A stretch of 23,071 nucleotides of DNA from SKGA01 sp051819745 (GCA_051819745.1 JBNJGO010000012.1:1-23071); one strand, 5' to 3'; shown: positions 1-8,437, counted from the first letter of the stretch. A program made the numbers and translations. Notes: generated by a model not told the origin, from the letters alone.

Positions 1-108
1 ATACTGATTATACGTCATTTACAATTTAATAAAGACAAAAAATGGTTTATTTTTGTTGTTTATTTAGTATAGTTATTTTTTCTTAGTCGAGGCCTGAAAA
101 AGCGAACA

Positions 109-118
109 TTTTTAAAAA
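109..118 (+). promoter_or_regulatory. TATA-like promoter element for the FKBP gene
   Basis: A T5A5 stretch lies about 65 bases before the FKBP start. It would place transcription start near 140 and leave a leader of about 40 bases that contains the GGAGAGG ribosome-binding site. Bases 1-108 show no gene I can support. Confidence 0.35.
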
Positions 119-165
119 CCAACTGTTCTTTTTTTCCTAGTACACTCTTATGAATATATGGTTAT

Positions 166-172
166 GGAGAGG
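166..172 (+). promoter_or_regulatory. Ribosome-binding site of the FKBP gene
   Basis: GGAGAGG stands 8 bases before the ATG at 181, which supports that start codon. Confidence 0.6.
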
Positions 173-180
173 TTTTTACA

Positions 181-894
181 ATGACAATACAGAAAGGAGA
201 TTTTATAGAACTTGATTATACTGGAAAAGTACATGATGACGAAAATATGGTTTTTGACACGACTGTCGAATCGGTTGCGAAAAAAGAAGAAATTTATTCT
301 GAAAAAACAACATACAAGCCCACTCTTGCTATCGTTGGAGAAGGTCATCTCATCCAAGGTCTAGATAAACGACTCGAAGGAATAGAAACAGGAACGCACA
401 CTTTTGAAATTCCAGCTGAAGAAGCTTTTGGAAAAAAGGACGCGAAAAAACTACAACTTGTTCCTGCAAAAGTCTTTCGAAAACAAAACATTCGTCCCAT
501 GGTTGGGCTTCAAGTCAATGTTGATGATGAAATAGGTGTTATTCGAAGCGTTAGTGGCGGTCGAATTATCGTTGATTTCAACCATCCTCTCTCAAGTAAA
601 GATGTTGTGTATGATGTTGATATCAAACGAATAATCACAGATAATAAAGAACGATTAGATCGATTTTTTGAATTAATGGGTCTTCCTTACAAATCAATAG
701 ATGTTTCTGACAATAAAGCGATTGTTCACACTACAATGCAATTCCCTCCTGAAATGGTCAAGCAGATTACTGAAGACTTGAAACGATTGACAAAATTAGA
801 TTCAATCTCATTCCAGACAGAATCATCCGATACTACATCAAAAAAGGATAACTCCCAAACAAACGATACCACATCGTCTGCAAATGATAAGTAA
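181..894 (+). CDS. Long-type FKBP peptidyl-prolyl cis-trans isomerase (SlyD-like)
   Basis: Predicted cytosolic prolyl isomerase and chaperone of the archaeal long FKBP type, 237 residues. The FKBP core shows DYTG (12-15), FDTT (25-28), a QGLD turn (59-62) and EEAFG (80-84). Residues about 86-148 form the inserted 'flap' (IF) chaperone domain, recognised by the FNHPL motif at 133-137 that is typical of SlyD and archaeal FKBP26-like proteins. The chain then returns to the FKBP fold near 144-152. Residues 155-212 form an extra alpha/beta C-terminal domain as in the longer archaeal homologues. The last 23 residues are a low-complexity Ser/Thr/Asn/Asp/Lys tail without the His/Cys metal-binding tail of bacterial SlyD. 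There is no signal peptide. A GGAGAGG site 8 bases upstream fixes the start. Family assignment is strong; the client proteins are unknown. Confidence 0.88.
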   Translation: MTIQKGDFIELDYTGKVHDDENMVFDTTVESVAKKEEIYSEKTTYKPTLAIVGEGHLIQGLDKRLEGIETGTHTFEIPAEEAFGKKDAKKLQLVPAKVFRKQNIRPMVGLQVNVDDEIGVIRSVSGGRIIVDFNHPLSSKDVVYDVDIKRIITDNKERLDRFFELMGLPYKSIDVSDNKAIVHTTMQFPPEMVKQITEDLKRLTKLDSISFQTESSDTTSKKDNSQTNDTTSSANDK

Positions 895-963
895 ATCGAG
901 AAGAATTGAATAAATAACTCGATGAACTATTATTGATGTTTTAATTATTTTCCTTTTTTTTGT
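895..963 (+). terminator. Possible terminator after the FKBP gene
   Basis: ATCGAG (895-900) directly follows the stop codon and is matched by CTCGAT (918-923), giving a 6-bp stem with a 17-base loop. A T-rich run ending in eight Ts follows at about 949-963. Archaeal termination depends mainly on T-tracts, so the tract is the stronger part of this call; the stem may be chance. Confidence 0.4.
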
Positions 964-1004
964 TTATTGTATTTTGTTTTACATATATTGTGTGAGGTGT
1001 TTTG

Positions 1005-2330
1005 ATGGTTGTAAAAACAAATATTTTTTCAAAGGACGAATTCGAAAAATTATTCTCTCTTTCAAATGATGAAGTTGTACATTCAATACGCTCATATGCA
1101 AAACATCTTCAATCAAAAAGAGTGATTATGATAAATTCAACTCCGGAAGGTGGTGGCGTGGCAGAACTTCTTAAAAATCTTGTTCCCCTATTTAACGAGA
1201 TCGGAATACAAACCGAATGGCATACACTGTCTGCACCACAAGAATTTTTCGATCACACAAAAGTATTTCACAACGCGTTACAGGGAGATAAATCTCTTGA
1301 TATCGCTCCTCACATAACCTACTACAACAATTTCTTCAAGTCAGAAGTCCGAAAATATAATCCGAAGCTTTTTGAACGTCTTGACAATCTTGATTCAAAT
1401 GATATTGTTGTAGTTCATGATCCTCAACCACTCGCTCTAATCAATCATCGTAATGCTGAAGATGGCTCTCATTGGATTTGCAGGATTCATCCTGACCTGA
1501 CTGATCCTCATACAAAATTATGGGCTTTTTTAAGTGATATGATGTCTCGCTATGAAAAAATAATTGTATCAAGAGATTCCTTTGTGCACGGGAATCGTAA
1601 AAACACTATAATCATACCTCCATCTATAAATCCTCTTGCTGATAAAAACAAGGAATTATCTTCCAAACAAATACATTCTCTTCTTGAACAGTATAACGTA
1701 CCAACTGAAATGCCTTTAATAACTCAAGTATCAAGACTTGACAAATGGAAGGATCCACTTGGAGTTATAGATGCATTTTCATTATTTAAGAACAACAACC
1801 CTTCGGCTCCTGCTCGTCTTCTTCTAGTTTATAATTCTGCGGTTGATGATCCTGAAGGTGCTGTGATGAAAGAAAAAGTTACTTCTGCAGTTAACTCATC
1901 TCCTTTCAAAAAAGACATTCAACTCGTGGTTGGAGATCATCCTTTACTTGTTAATGCATTACAAACACATTCGAGAGTGGTATTGCAAAAATCTCTTCGC
2001 GAAGGTTTTGGTCTTACGGTAACTGAAGCGATGTGGAAACAAACTCCTGTTATCGGAACAAACACAGGGGGTATATCTCTTCAATTAAAACATGAATCAA
2101 CAGGTTATTTAGTTGATCCTTATCCTACTGATGAAGATGCAAATCCTCTCGATGAAAACGATGTAAAAAGACATATTGAACAAACCGCGAAATATATTGA
2201 AAGATGTCTCACTGACCGAGAACATTCTAAAAAACTCGGTATTTCGGCAAAAGAATATGTGAGAAAACATTTCCTAATTACTCGTCATCTCAATGATTAT
2301 CTTAAATTATTCGAATCTATATTAAGGTGA
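1005..2330 (+). CDS. treT: Trehalose glycosyltransferring synthase (TreT), GT4 family
   Basis: Predicted to join a nucleotide-activated glucose (ADP- or UDP-glucose) to glucose, giving the compatible solute trehalose in the cytosol. The 441-residue chain has the two-domain GT-B layout of family GT4. Features close to known TreT are TPEGGGVAE (46-54, N-terminal nucleotide/acceptor loop), VVHDPQPLAL near 140, a His-Pro-Asp-Leu segment near 160, SRLDKWKDP near 245, and the C-terminal donor motif REGFGLTVTEAM near 330-342 with the E-x7-E glutamates, followed by TGG. The length is slightly above the roughly 415 residues of Pyrococcus/Thermococcus enzymes. The start is ATG 1005, placed 5 bases after GAGGTG (994-999); an in-frame TTG at 1002 is too close to that site. 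The next gene begins 4 bases after the stop, so the two are probably co-transcribed. Donor specificity cannot be read from the sequence. Confidence 0.85.
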   Translation: MVVKTNIFSKDEFEKLFSLSNDEVVHSIRSYAKHLQSKRVIMINSTPEGGGVAELLKNLVPLFNEIGIQTEWHTLSAPQEFFDHTKVFHNALQGDKSLDIAPHITYYNNFFKSEVRKYNPKLFERLDNLDSNDIVVVHDPQPLALINHRNAEDGSHWICRIHPDLTDPHTKLWAFLSDMMSRYEKIIVSRDSFVHGNRKNTIIIPPSINPLADKNKELSSKQIHSLLEQYNVPTEMPLITQVSRLDKWKDPLGVIDAFSLFKNNNPSAPARLLLVYNSAVDDPEGAVMKEKVTSAVNSSPFKKDIQLVVGDHPLLVNALQTHSRVVLQKSLREGFGLTVTEAMWKQTPVIGTNTGGISLQLKHESTGYLVDPYPTDEDANPLDENDVKRHIEQTAKYIERCLTDREHSKKLGISAKEYVRKHFLITRHLNDYLKLFESILR

Positions 2331-2334
2331 AATA

Positions 2335-4227
2335 ATGTCTTCAAAAAAACTTTTTATTCCTTTGTTATTATTTGTTTTTGTTATTTTGATAGCCGTCAAT
2401 TCTTTTGCTGTTTCGATTACTGATTCATGGTTCTCTTTTGAGGATGAATTTACTCATGACGGGTCAACATATACTATTCAAGCAATAGGTGTCGAGGATG
2501 ATGGTTCTGATGATCCTTTCTCTGATGGTTTGGTTCGTATATTAAAACGCCAAAATAATAACACTATTGATAACGCTCTTATTTCTTTTGGGGATTGTGA
2601 TGAGACTGCCTATCGAAGATGGTGTTTTGAAAATGCTTCCTTTGATAGAGAAAAAGTAGATATTGATTCTAAAGGGCGCCTTCAACCAGCAATACATCTT
2701 GATCTTGACAGATTTGAATATGAAGACAAACTAGATATTTCAAGAACATTTGAACAAACAGAATTTACTCTCGGTGAAAAAAGCGAAATAGCTTTAACAA
2801 TAGAAAATGATGGTGATATTCCATTATATAATATAACTGTTTCTGAATTGATACCTGAGGGTTTTATGGTTTTGGGTTATGATAACTCATTCACTTTTAA
2901 TCCTGAAACAAACAAACTAACTTTCATTAGAAATCTTTATCCAACAAGCTCTGCAACAAAAATGTATACTATAAAAGCAATAGAATATGGTTCTTGGTCT
3001 ACTCAAACACATGCCAATTATACTGTTAAAAACGTCTCAACATTCTCTGAATCATCATCCACAACGACACTTTCTGTTCCGGCTCCTTTTACTATAGAAC
3101 AGTCGATTCCAAAAAACGAATTTGATAAAGATGAACGTATGGTTTACGATTTAACCATTGAAAATAATGAAGATGAACCTTTATCGATTGCATCTCTTCA
3201 CATTGATGCTCATCCAAACACAATCCCTGTATCATATGGTGATCTTGAAAAAAAAGATAGCGATTTTACATTTGAAGGAGAAATACCTCCTTTTGAATCA
3301 AAAACGTTCGATATACGATTTAAACTGCCTTTTGTAGGTGCATATGATATTTCTTATGACTTGAATATGATGGTTAAAGAACAATCATACACTGAAGCTG
3401 ATACTCTATCTTTTCAAGTGGGTGTTAAAAATGTGACTGCAGACATCAGTTTTTGCAATGATACACTTATTGCAGGCATGCCTTGTTGGTATACTGTTAC
3501 GCTAAAAAACACTGCGCAAGAACCTTTTTATAATTTAACTATGGCAAGTACTTTTTTATCGAACACGACAACCTATACTAGAGATGTTATTCCAACTGGA
3601 TATTCTTCAATGGTGGTCAATAACACATTCATAGTTCCTTTTTCCTTTCAACCCCAAACATATTTTTACACTGCCAACACAACATACCGAACTAATACAA
3701 ATCAATGGTTTGAACAACAATTATCAAATGAAATTTCTTCAATAGTTCCAAAACAACCGATTGATATTATCGTCACTGCTAGTAATTATACTGTTTCGAG
3801 AGGGGATAGGGTGCGTGTTAATGTCTCTATCAACAACACGTTATCAACTTCATTTAACCAAGTTATACTTGTCAACGAAACACTTCCTGAAAATATCTCT
3901 TATGAAGGTGACATTTCAAGAAAATTATCTTCAATTGAACAAAATAATTTGGTCCGACTTTACTCTTATTCTTTTACAGTCCCTGAAGATATTGCTGACA
4001 AAAAAATTTCACTTCCGAGAATCGTGACGATGGGCTCTCTATCAGCTAAATCAACTCTTGAAAACAAGACAACTATAACTATTCGTGATCCTGTTGAAGA
4101 AGGAGTTTCATATAGTTCTTCACAGGAATCATCGACGACTGCTGAAACTTCAAATAATTTATCTCCTGATCCTGAAGATATGGGTTTTTTCAAGAAATTA
4201 GTATATTTGATACGAAGTATTTTCTAA
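2335..4227 (+). CDS. Secreted multi-domain beta-sandwich (DUF11/CARDB-like) surface protein
   Basis: Large exported protein of 630 residues with an N-terminal Sec signal sequence (basic SSKK, hydrophobic 6-20, likely cleavage near Ala25). After an N-terminal region carrying two cysteines, the mature part has about four Ig-like beta-sandwich units at roughly 141-250, 251-355, 365-465 and 475-580. They resemble DUF11/CARDB repeats and carry the characteristic 'N-x-x-x-x-P-l-Y-N-i-T-V' type strands. A second Cys pair (FC...PC) sits near 375-385. Many N-x-S/T sequons suggest heavy N-glycosylation. There is no C-terminal transmembrane helix; the chain ends in a short amphipathic segment (last 14 residues, GFFKKLVYLIRSIF). 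AAGGTGA, overlapping the treT stop, serves as ribosome-binding site, so translation is probably coupled to treT. A cell-surface role is inferred; the ligand is unknown. Confidence 0.7.
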   Translation: MSSKKLFIPLLLFVFVILIAVNSFAVSITDSWFSFEDEFTHDGSTYTIQAIGVEDDGSDDPFSDGLVRILKRQNNNTIDNALISFGDCDETAYRRWCFENASFDREKVDIDSKGRLQPAIHLDLDRFEYEDKLDISRTFEQTEFTLGEKSEIALTIENDGDIPLYNITVSELIPEGFMVLGYDNSFTFNPETNKLTFIRNLYPTSSATKMYTIKAIEYGSWSTQTHANYTVKNVSTFSESSSTTTLSVPAPFTIEQSIPKNEFDKDERMVYDLTIENNEDEPLSIASLHIDAHPNTIPVSYGDLEKKDSDFTFEGEIPPFESKTFDIRFKLPFVGAYDISYDLNMMVKEQSYTEADTLSFQVGVKNVTADISFCNDTLIAGMPCWYTVTLKNTAQEPFYNLTMASTFLSNTTTYTRDVIPTGYSSMVVNNTFIVPFSFQPQTYFYTANTTYRTNTNQWFEQQLSNEISSIVPKQPIDIIVTASNYTVSRGDRVRVNVSINNTLSTSFNQVILVNETLPENISYEGDISRKLSSIEQNNLVRLYSYSFTVPEDIADKKISLPRIVTMGSLSAKSTLENKTTITIRDPVEEGVSYSSSQESSTTAETSNNLSPDPEDMGFFKKLVYLIRSIF

Positions 4228-4255
4228 TATCTCTCTTGATATTATTTTTAGATTT

Positions 4256-5038
4256 TTATTTCATCTCGGACTCGATGATTTGTTGATATTTTTTATTATG
4301 GCCTCCGAGACGAAATATGAATGCTTCTTTAATTCCTATTTCTTTAGCAAATCGTATATCTCGTTTGAGATTCTCTGGAGTTATTATTGGTTCATTTCCC
4401 ATTTCACCGATTGCTGTTGTTCCAAGTCCAAGAACTAGTCTGTTGTTGTACTTATCGTATGTTTGTTTTAATTTTTCTTGAATCTTTTTTCTTTTTTTAA
4501 TTCCTCGCCAACGTTCTATCGTGGAGGTGTAATACATTATCAAAATTTTTTTTGTATGTTTTTGAGGTGATACTCCTGCGCCAAGAATCTCGAGTGATTT
4601 TATTTTCAAAAAGTTACTTTCAGGTCGTTGACAATAATACATATTAAGATTTCTTGTTTCAACAAGTTGTATTGTTTTTTTCAATTGTTTTTTATTTCTT
4701 CTTAATAAGAATAAGTTCTTAAGATATGGTTTAATGCGAATAGGAAGTTCGAGATCAAGGAGGATAGGTGTTGTTTTATCGATAGTAGTAAACTCTGACA
4801 GTATTCGTTTCCATTCTTTTATGGGTGCGAATGCAGAAAGCCAATATGATTCTTTGATAACTGGCCAATAGCCAACAGTTATATGTGGGTTTTTTTGTTT
4901 GATTATGTGCTTATGCTTTTGAAATTTTTTGTATGATGTGCATGCTATAAATAAAATACTATTGTGTTTTATGAATTTTATTTTAGAAAGATTTTTTGCT
5001 TTCAGATACTCTTCAAAAAAATGTATTTCAATTGACAT
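4256..5038 (-). CDS. Hypothetical protein, possible TIM-barrel (glycosidase-like) fold
   Basis: I do not recognise this 260-residue protein. It has no signal peptide or membrane helix. The pattern of short hydrophobic strands followed by helices suggests an alpha/beta barrel: IALFIACT-like strand near 28-34, ITVGYWP (53-59), PILLDLELP (91-99) with acidic residues at a strand end, ILIMYYTS near 165, LVLGLGTTAIGEMG near 203-216, and EAFIFRLGG near 238-246. Acidic residues at strand ends and the aromatic-rich YWPVIKESYW segment fit a glycoside-hydrolase-like barrel, but this is inference from pattern only. The protein is very Lys-rich. It starts 27 bases downstream of the small membrane protein gene (5066-5254) and probably shares its transcript. 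It converges with the surface-protein gene, 28 bases apart. Confidence 0.6.
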   Translation of the reverse strand: MSIEIHFFEEYLKAKNLSKIKFIKHNSILFIACTSYKKFQKHKHIIKQKNPHITVGYWPVIKESYWLSAFAPIKEWKRILSEFTTIDKTTPILLDLELPIRIKPYLKNLFLLRRNKKQLKKTIQLVETRNLNMYYCQRPESNFLKIKSLEILGAGVSPQKHTKKILIMYYTSTIERWRGIKKRKKIQEKLKQTYDKYNNRLVLGLGTTAIGEMGNEPIITPENLKRDIRFAKEIGIKEAFIFRLGGHNKKYQQIIESEMK

Positions 5039-5065
5039 CGTGTTTTCTTTTTGTAATTATATACC

Positions 5066-5254
5066 TTATATTATTGTTCCTGTGATGATAAGGATTATTC
5101 CAAGAGCCATACAACCGAGCGCGATCGTTTCATAAAGAGTTTTTGTTTTCCAGAAATTATTAATCCATTGTTTAGCTTTTTGAAAATATTGTTTGATTTG
5201 TTCTCCAAGTTGTTTGAATGTTTCAGATGAAATATTGATTTGTTTTGAAGTCAT
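5066..5254 (-). CDS. Small tail-anchored membrane protein (62 aa)
   Basis: The frame is open up to 5368, but I place the start at ATG 5254 because a strong TATA element (5277-5289, minus strand) is centred 29 bases upstream and there is no ribosome-binding site: the signature of a leaderless archaeal mRNA. The resulting 62-residue protein has an amphipathic N-terminal half (SSETFKQLGEQIKQYFQKAK at 9-28) followed by one hydrophobic helix (about 43-62) that runs to the C-terminus, so it is probably tail-anchored with its N-terminus in the cytosol. Function is unknown. It heads a probable two-gene unit with the gene at 4256-5038. Confidence 0.55.
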   Translation of the reverse strand: MTSKQINISSETFKQLGEQIKQYFQKAKQWINNFWKTKTLYETIALGCMALGIILIITGTII

Positions 5255-5276
5255 ATTATTGTTTCGGTGGTATTTG

Positions 5277-5289
5277 TTTTTAAATATTG
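5277..5289 (-). promoter_or_regulatory. TATA box of the 62-aa membrane protein gene
   Basis: On the minus strand the core reads TATTTAAAAA, centred about 29 bases before ATG 5254, consistent with a leaderless transcript. Confidence 0.5.
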
Positions 5290-5372
5290 TCATTTTTTGT
5301 ATTATTTTAATGGATTTGATGTTTTTTTTCGTTGTTTGTATTTCCCTTGATTTAGCACCTTTAACCACAACA

Positions 5373-5380
5373 TTTATAAA
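5373..5380 (+). promoter_or_regulatory. TATA box of the first paralogue gene
   Basis: TTTATAAA is centred about 29 bases before ATG 5406. No Shine-Dalgarno site is present, so the mRNA is probably leaderless. Confidence 0.6.
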
Positions 5381-5405
5381 TAGTGACTACTTTCTAGTAA
5401 TTAAT

Positions 5406-6068
5406 ATGTCTCTATTATCCTCTGAATTTCAGAAAAAAGGTCTGCTTTTCCAGCACTTAGATATACCTCTAGCGGGATTTGAAGATACTTCTCTTGGTTC
5501 TCTTAAACTAAATGCTTACCAAGCTCGCTTTTTGACTTCTTCATCTTATTTTAATGTTTCGTCATTGAAAGGAAAAATTCCTTCTGACATATCTAAACAT
5601 CTTGATTTAAGTGGTTTACCTTCTTCGATAAAAGATGGTGATAAAAAACCTTATGATTTTTCTTTGGTTTCTAGCGATGTAGATATGGATCCAAAAAATC
5701 CTGTTTTTTATTTTGCACTTGATGCGAAATCAATCGCTTCTCAAGGAGATAATGATTATGTTTCCCCTTCATTACTTATTGTTCGAGCTCAAGAAAATAA
5801 TCCGCTCCGTTTTGCTCACGTTACTTCTTCATTATATTCTCATCTAGACACTTCCATTGATAAAATACGTGATGATTATGTTAAGATCTCTTGTGTTGCT
5901 CCTAGTAAAGAAGATATTGAAATTATGGCTATGAATGAATTGGGTCATGTATTCAAAAATAATGATTATTCTAATGAACTTTCAACCAAACTATTTAATA
6001 GTGCTAAACAACGTTTAGAACAAGAAATAAACTCCACTCCTTTATTCCCTCTTTATTTCAATAACTAA
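5406..6068 (+). CDS. Uncharacterised soluble protein, paralogue A of a tandem pair
   Basis: A 220-residue protein without signal peptide or membrane helix, and I do not recognise its family. The start at ATG 5406 follows from the TATA box at 5373-5380; the open frame reaches further upstream, but that part would lie before the transcription start. The protein shares a full-length pattern with its downstream neighbour (6080-6757): an LF-x-x-L helix near the N-terminus, a G-x-L-x-LN strand, the block GKIPSDISKHLDL matching GTVPTNISKKLYM, KPYDF matching KPYSF, and a C-terminal PLYFN. This points to an old tandem duplication. A single cysteine lies in the C-terminal third. The two genes are separated by 11 bases or overlap by 1, depending on the second start, so they form one transcript. 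Function unknown. Confidence 0.65.
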   Translation: MSLLSSEFQKKGLLFQHLDIPLAGFEDTSLGSLKLNAYQARFLTSSSYFNVSSLKGKIPSDISKHLDLSGLPSSIKDGDKKPYDFSLVSSDVDMDPKNPVFYFALDAKSIASQGDNDYVSPSLLIVRAQENNPLRFAHVTSSLYSHLDTSIDKIRDDYVKISCVAPSKEDIEIMAMNELGHVFKNNDYSNELSTKLFNSAKQRLEQEINSTPLFPLYFNN

Positions 6069-6079
6069 TGGTGGTATTA

Positions 6080-6757
6080 ATGAAAACTAAATATACAGTA
6101 TCTAAATTGTTTGAAAAACTTAATTTATCTTATCAAAATATTCCTGTGCATTCTGATAATGATGATTCTTCTTTACTAGTTGGAGATCTTCTTTTAAATC
6201 CTTCGAAGATTAGATTCAACGCAAAATCTCAATTGTTCAATCAAGATAGTTTTGAAGGAACTGTTCCTACAAATATTTCAAAAAAACTATATATGAATCC
6301 TTATTTTCACAAGGAAACATCACAACATATATTTGAGAAACCTTATTCTTTTGACGTAAAATCAATTGATGTCGGACAATCAGGGTCTGCTGAAGCTCTT
6401 TTTATTGGTCTTTCAGCATTTAACAGTCAATTTCGAGGCACAGCTCACAATTATTTGTTCGGTCTTCGAGTAATTGATGGCGAACCTTTATCTATAGCAG
6501 AAATAGGGTGGTATAGTCATTCAGAACGACAATCGCAAATCATATCAATGGGTGATGATCATGTTATTCTTAACACTGCAAATCAACATTCTTATGAAGT
6601 CGATACTATTGCGGGGCAATTAGCTCTTAATAAGACCAAAGGTATTGTTCCTGAACAGAATGATTCTGATATTCGGTCATTTGAGGATTCAATTCAAAAG
6701 TATATTATGGATAAACGAACAGAAGTAAACCCTCTTTATTTCAATAAAATGGAATGA
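6080..6757 (+). CDS. Uncharacterised soluble protein, paralogue B of a tandem pair
   Basis: A 225-residue cytosolic protein, homologous along its length to the preceding gene by shared motifs: LFEKL near residue 10, GDLLLNPSKIRF, GTVPTNISKKL, KPYSFDV, a middle region of alternating hydrophobic strands, and a final NPLYFN. The start is taken as ATG 6080 because GGTGG (6070-6074) is correctly spaced before it; an in-frame ATG at 6068 that overlaps the previous stop codon by one base is the alternative and would add four residues. The C-terminal segment is helical and charged. It has no cysteine, unlike paralogue A. The strand-rich pattern suggests a compact beta or alpha/beta domain; no enzyme motif is visible. 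The gene converges with the methyltransferase gene, 20 bases apart. Confidence 0.65.
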   Translation: MKTKYTVSKLFEKLNLSYQNIPVHSDNDDSSLLVGDLLLNPSKIRFNAKSQLFNQDSFEGTVPTNISKKLYMNPYFHKETSQHIFEKPYSFDVKSIDVGQSGSAEALFIGLSAFNSQFRGTAHNYLFGLRVIDGEPLSIAEIGWYSHSERQSQIISMGDDHVILNTANQHSYEVDTIAGQLALNKTKGIVPEQNDSDIRSFEDSIQKYIMDKRTEVNPLYFNKME

Positions 6758-6777
6758 TTCACGTATGTTTATTGTTT

Positions 6778-7833
6778 TTATTCATTTGGAATAAATATTT
6801 TTTTTCGTATTTTGCAAACAAAAAATCCTTCGCTATCGTTGTCTTGCGGGTAAATGCGCAGACATTTCTTGACTTTATCAGTATATTTTTCCCCTTCAAA
6901 AGAAGTGACTGGTTCGCTTCTAGTGATATCGAGTGAGATTGGGAGAACTTCTGCCGAAGGGTGTTGTTCTAAAAATGCTGAAATGACTCCTTCGTTTTCT
7001 TCAGGTTCTTGCGTGCATGTAGAATAGATGATGGTTCCTCCTGGTTTGGTTAATTCAAACGCATTGCTGAGAAGAGATTTTTGCACTGCACTAAATCGCT
7101 TAACTAATCCTTGTGAATACATAGTTACAGCTTTAAAACTACGTCTTATAGTTCCTGTTCCACTACAAGGCGCATCAACCAAAACTCTATCAAAATACCC
7201 TACGGGATGTGTTTTTTTGAAAGGATTATGTAAGGTGGTTACTTTAGGTGTTTTTTGAAAACTGTTTTTTGTAATGGTGGTGTTAAAAATGCCCATTCGC
7301 TCAAGATTGATAGCCAAAGGTGTTAATCGAGTGGTGTCAACATCATTTGCGATAAGAATTCCTTCGTTTTCCATATATTGTGCTATCTGACTTGTTTTAG
7401 AACCTGGTGCTGAACAAAGGTCGAGCACGCGAAAAGATTGTTTCTGCTCTTTACTCAAAGACTCTCTATCGTCAAAGAGAACAACTGCTGGAAGCATTGA
7501 AGCAGCTTCTTGGATGTATATGTTACCGAGGGCGTGTTCGATACTATTTCCAATATCAAAACGATTTTCGTTTTTATGTCCTTGCACAAAGAATCCTTCT
7601 TCACACCATGGCACTGGACTGAGAATCCAACCCTCATTTTCAACTCGTTGTTTTATTTCTTCAACAGATCCTTTTAGTGTATTTATACGAATACATCGTC
7701 GAAGATATGTAAATGAATATTCAATAAACTTGTCATATCTCTTACCTAAAAGCTGACGATATCTTTTTTCAAACTCTTTTTTGATCTCAACTTTATCGGC
7801 AGATTCGATACGATCGTTGTCATAAATGCTCAT
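6778..7833 (-). CDS. RsmB/NOP2/Sun-family RNA m5C methyltransferase
   Basis: Predicted S-adenosylmethionine-dependent enzyme that methylates cytosine C5 in tRNA or rRNA. Residues 1-100 form the N-terminal RNA-recognition region, including the family-typical RINTLKG. The Rossmann domain carries the SAM-binding motif VLDLCSAPGSKT (136-147), an acidic residue after strand 2 (ANDVD), motif IV DAPCSGTG (220-227) with the product-release Cys223, and motif VI STCT (271-274) with the catalytic Cys273, followed by PEENE. At 351 residues it has the size of compact archaeal members and lacks a PUA domain. The start is ATG 7833: a TATA element (7856-7864) lies 27 bases upstream, implying a leaderless mRNA; a TTG at 7839 would be in the untranscribed region. 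The exact RNA target cannot be read from the sequence. Confidence 0.88.
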   Translation of the reverse strand: MSIYDNDRIESADKVEIKKEFEKRYRQLLGKRYDKFIEYSFTYLRRCIRINTLKGSVEEIKQRVENEGWILSPVPWCEEGFFVQGHKNENRFDIGNSIEHALGNIYIQEAASMLPAVVLFDDRESLSKEQKQSFRVLDLCSAPGSKTSQIAQYMENEGILIANDVDTTRLTPLAINLERMGIFNTTITKNSFQKTPKVTTLHNPFKKTHPVGYFDRVLVDAPCSGTGTIRRSFKAVTMYSQGLVKRFSAVQKSLLSNAFELTKPGGTIIYSTCTQEPEENEGVISAFLEQHPSAEVLPISLDITRSEPVTSFEGEKYTDKVKKCLRIYPQDNDSEGFFVCKIRKKIFIPNE

Positions 7834-7855
7834 AATCAACTAGTTACCGTTTCTA

Positions 7856-7864
7856 TTTTAAAAA
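7856..7864 (-). promoter_or_regulatory. TATA box of the m5C methyltransferase gene
   Basis: TTTTTAAAA on the minus strand is centred 27 bases before ATG 7833. It lies in the 86-base gap after the hypothetical gene at 7920-8417, so the methyltransferase has its own promoter. Confidence 0.55.
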
Positions 7865-7919
7865 CTTGTTCATTACCTAATACATTTACCAAATAAAATG
7901 TATTTTACCGACTGTGTTA

Positions 7920-8417
7920 TTAGAATTTAGGTTTTTGACCTCTGGTATAAGGTGTTTTTTTTCTTGGTTGAGTCATAGTTTCCTTATTTAAGGTAAATTT
8001 TGGTTTCTGATTTGAATGTGATTCATAACCCCATTCTTGAGGAATCCTATCTGCTGTCATCTTTGCATATAGTGCTCTGAATTCATTATGTTCGGATAAA
8101 TATATCTGACTTTTTTCTTGTTCTTTTTCAAACAATCCAATCGCTTCATTAAGATGTTCTCTTGCAATGTGTTGTTCTTCAGTTAATTTTCCGTGGTCAT
8201 ATGCACTAAGAATTTCGGTTGTTTTATCCATAGCATATAATGCGACTTGATATGTTGCAGGTAATCCTGTTATTTCTTCTTTGAGATTTGAATTATCATT
8301 TCCTTCATATGCTTTTATTTCATTAAAATACGTTTCAATTTCATCTGTTGTCGAACTGTTTTGAGTAGTTGGTAAAATCTTGTTAAGAATGTCGTCCAAT
8401 GAAGGTATATTTTCCAT
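7920..8417 (-). CDS. Hypothetical helical protein (165 aa)
   Basis: I do not recognise this protein. It has no signal peptide or membrane segment and no cysteine. Residues 1-20 contain a short amphipathic element (PSLDDILNKIL). Residues about 20-50 are polar. Residues about 52-135 are predicted largely helical with many Glu and Lys, possibly a helical bundle or coiled coil. The C-terminus is basic and low-complexity and carries a repeated QKPKF, once near residue 137 and again as the last five residues, with a PRKKTPYTRG linker between. Such a tail could bind nucleic acid or a partner protein, but that is a guess. The ATG at 8417 is preceded by a weak GAGAG site. The upstream region holds the 16-bp tandem repeat and the assembly gap. 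Confidence 0.6.
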   Translation of the reverse strand: MENIPSLDDILNKILPTTQNSSTTDEIETYFNEIKAYEGNDNSNLKEEITGLPATYQVALYAMDKTTEILSAYDHGKLTEEQHIAREHLNEAIGLFEKEQEKSQIYLSEHNEFRALYAKMTADRIPQEWGYESHSNQKPKFTLNKETMTQPRKKTPYTRGQKPKF

Positions 8418-8437
8418 AATATCTCTCTTTTGTATTA

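Noticed and set aside
5255..5368. N-terminal extension of the 62-aa membrane protein up to 5368
   Set aside because: The TATA element at 5277-5289 places transcription start near 5254, and the extension is low-complexity Lys/Ile/Asn sequence.
5193..5405. N-terminal extension of paralogue A (hydrophobic, could look like membrane helices)
   Set aside because: It lies upstream of the TATA box and overlaps the divergent 62-aa gene and its promoter; the extension is a frame accident.
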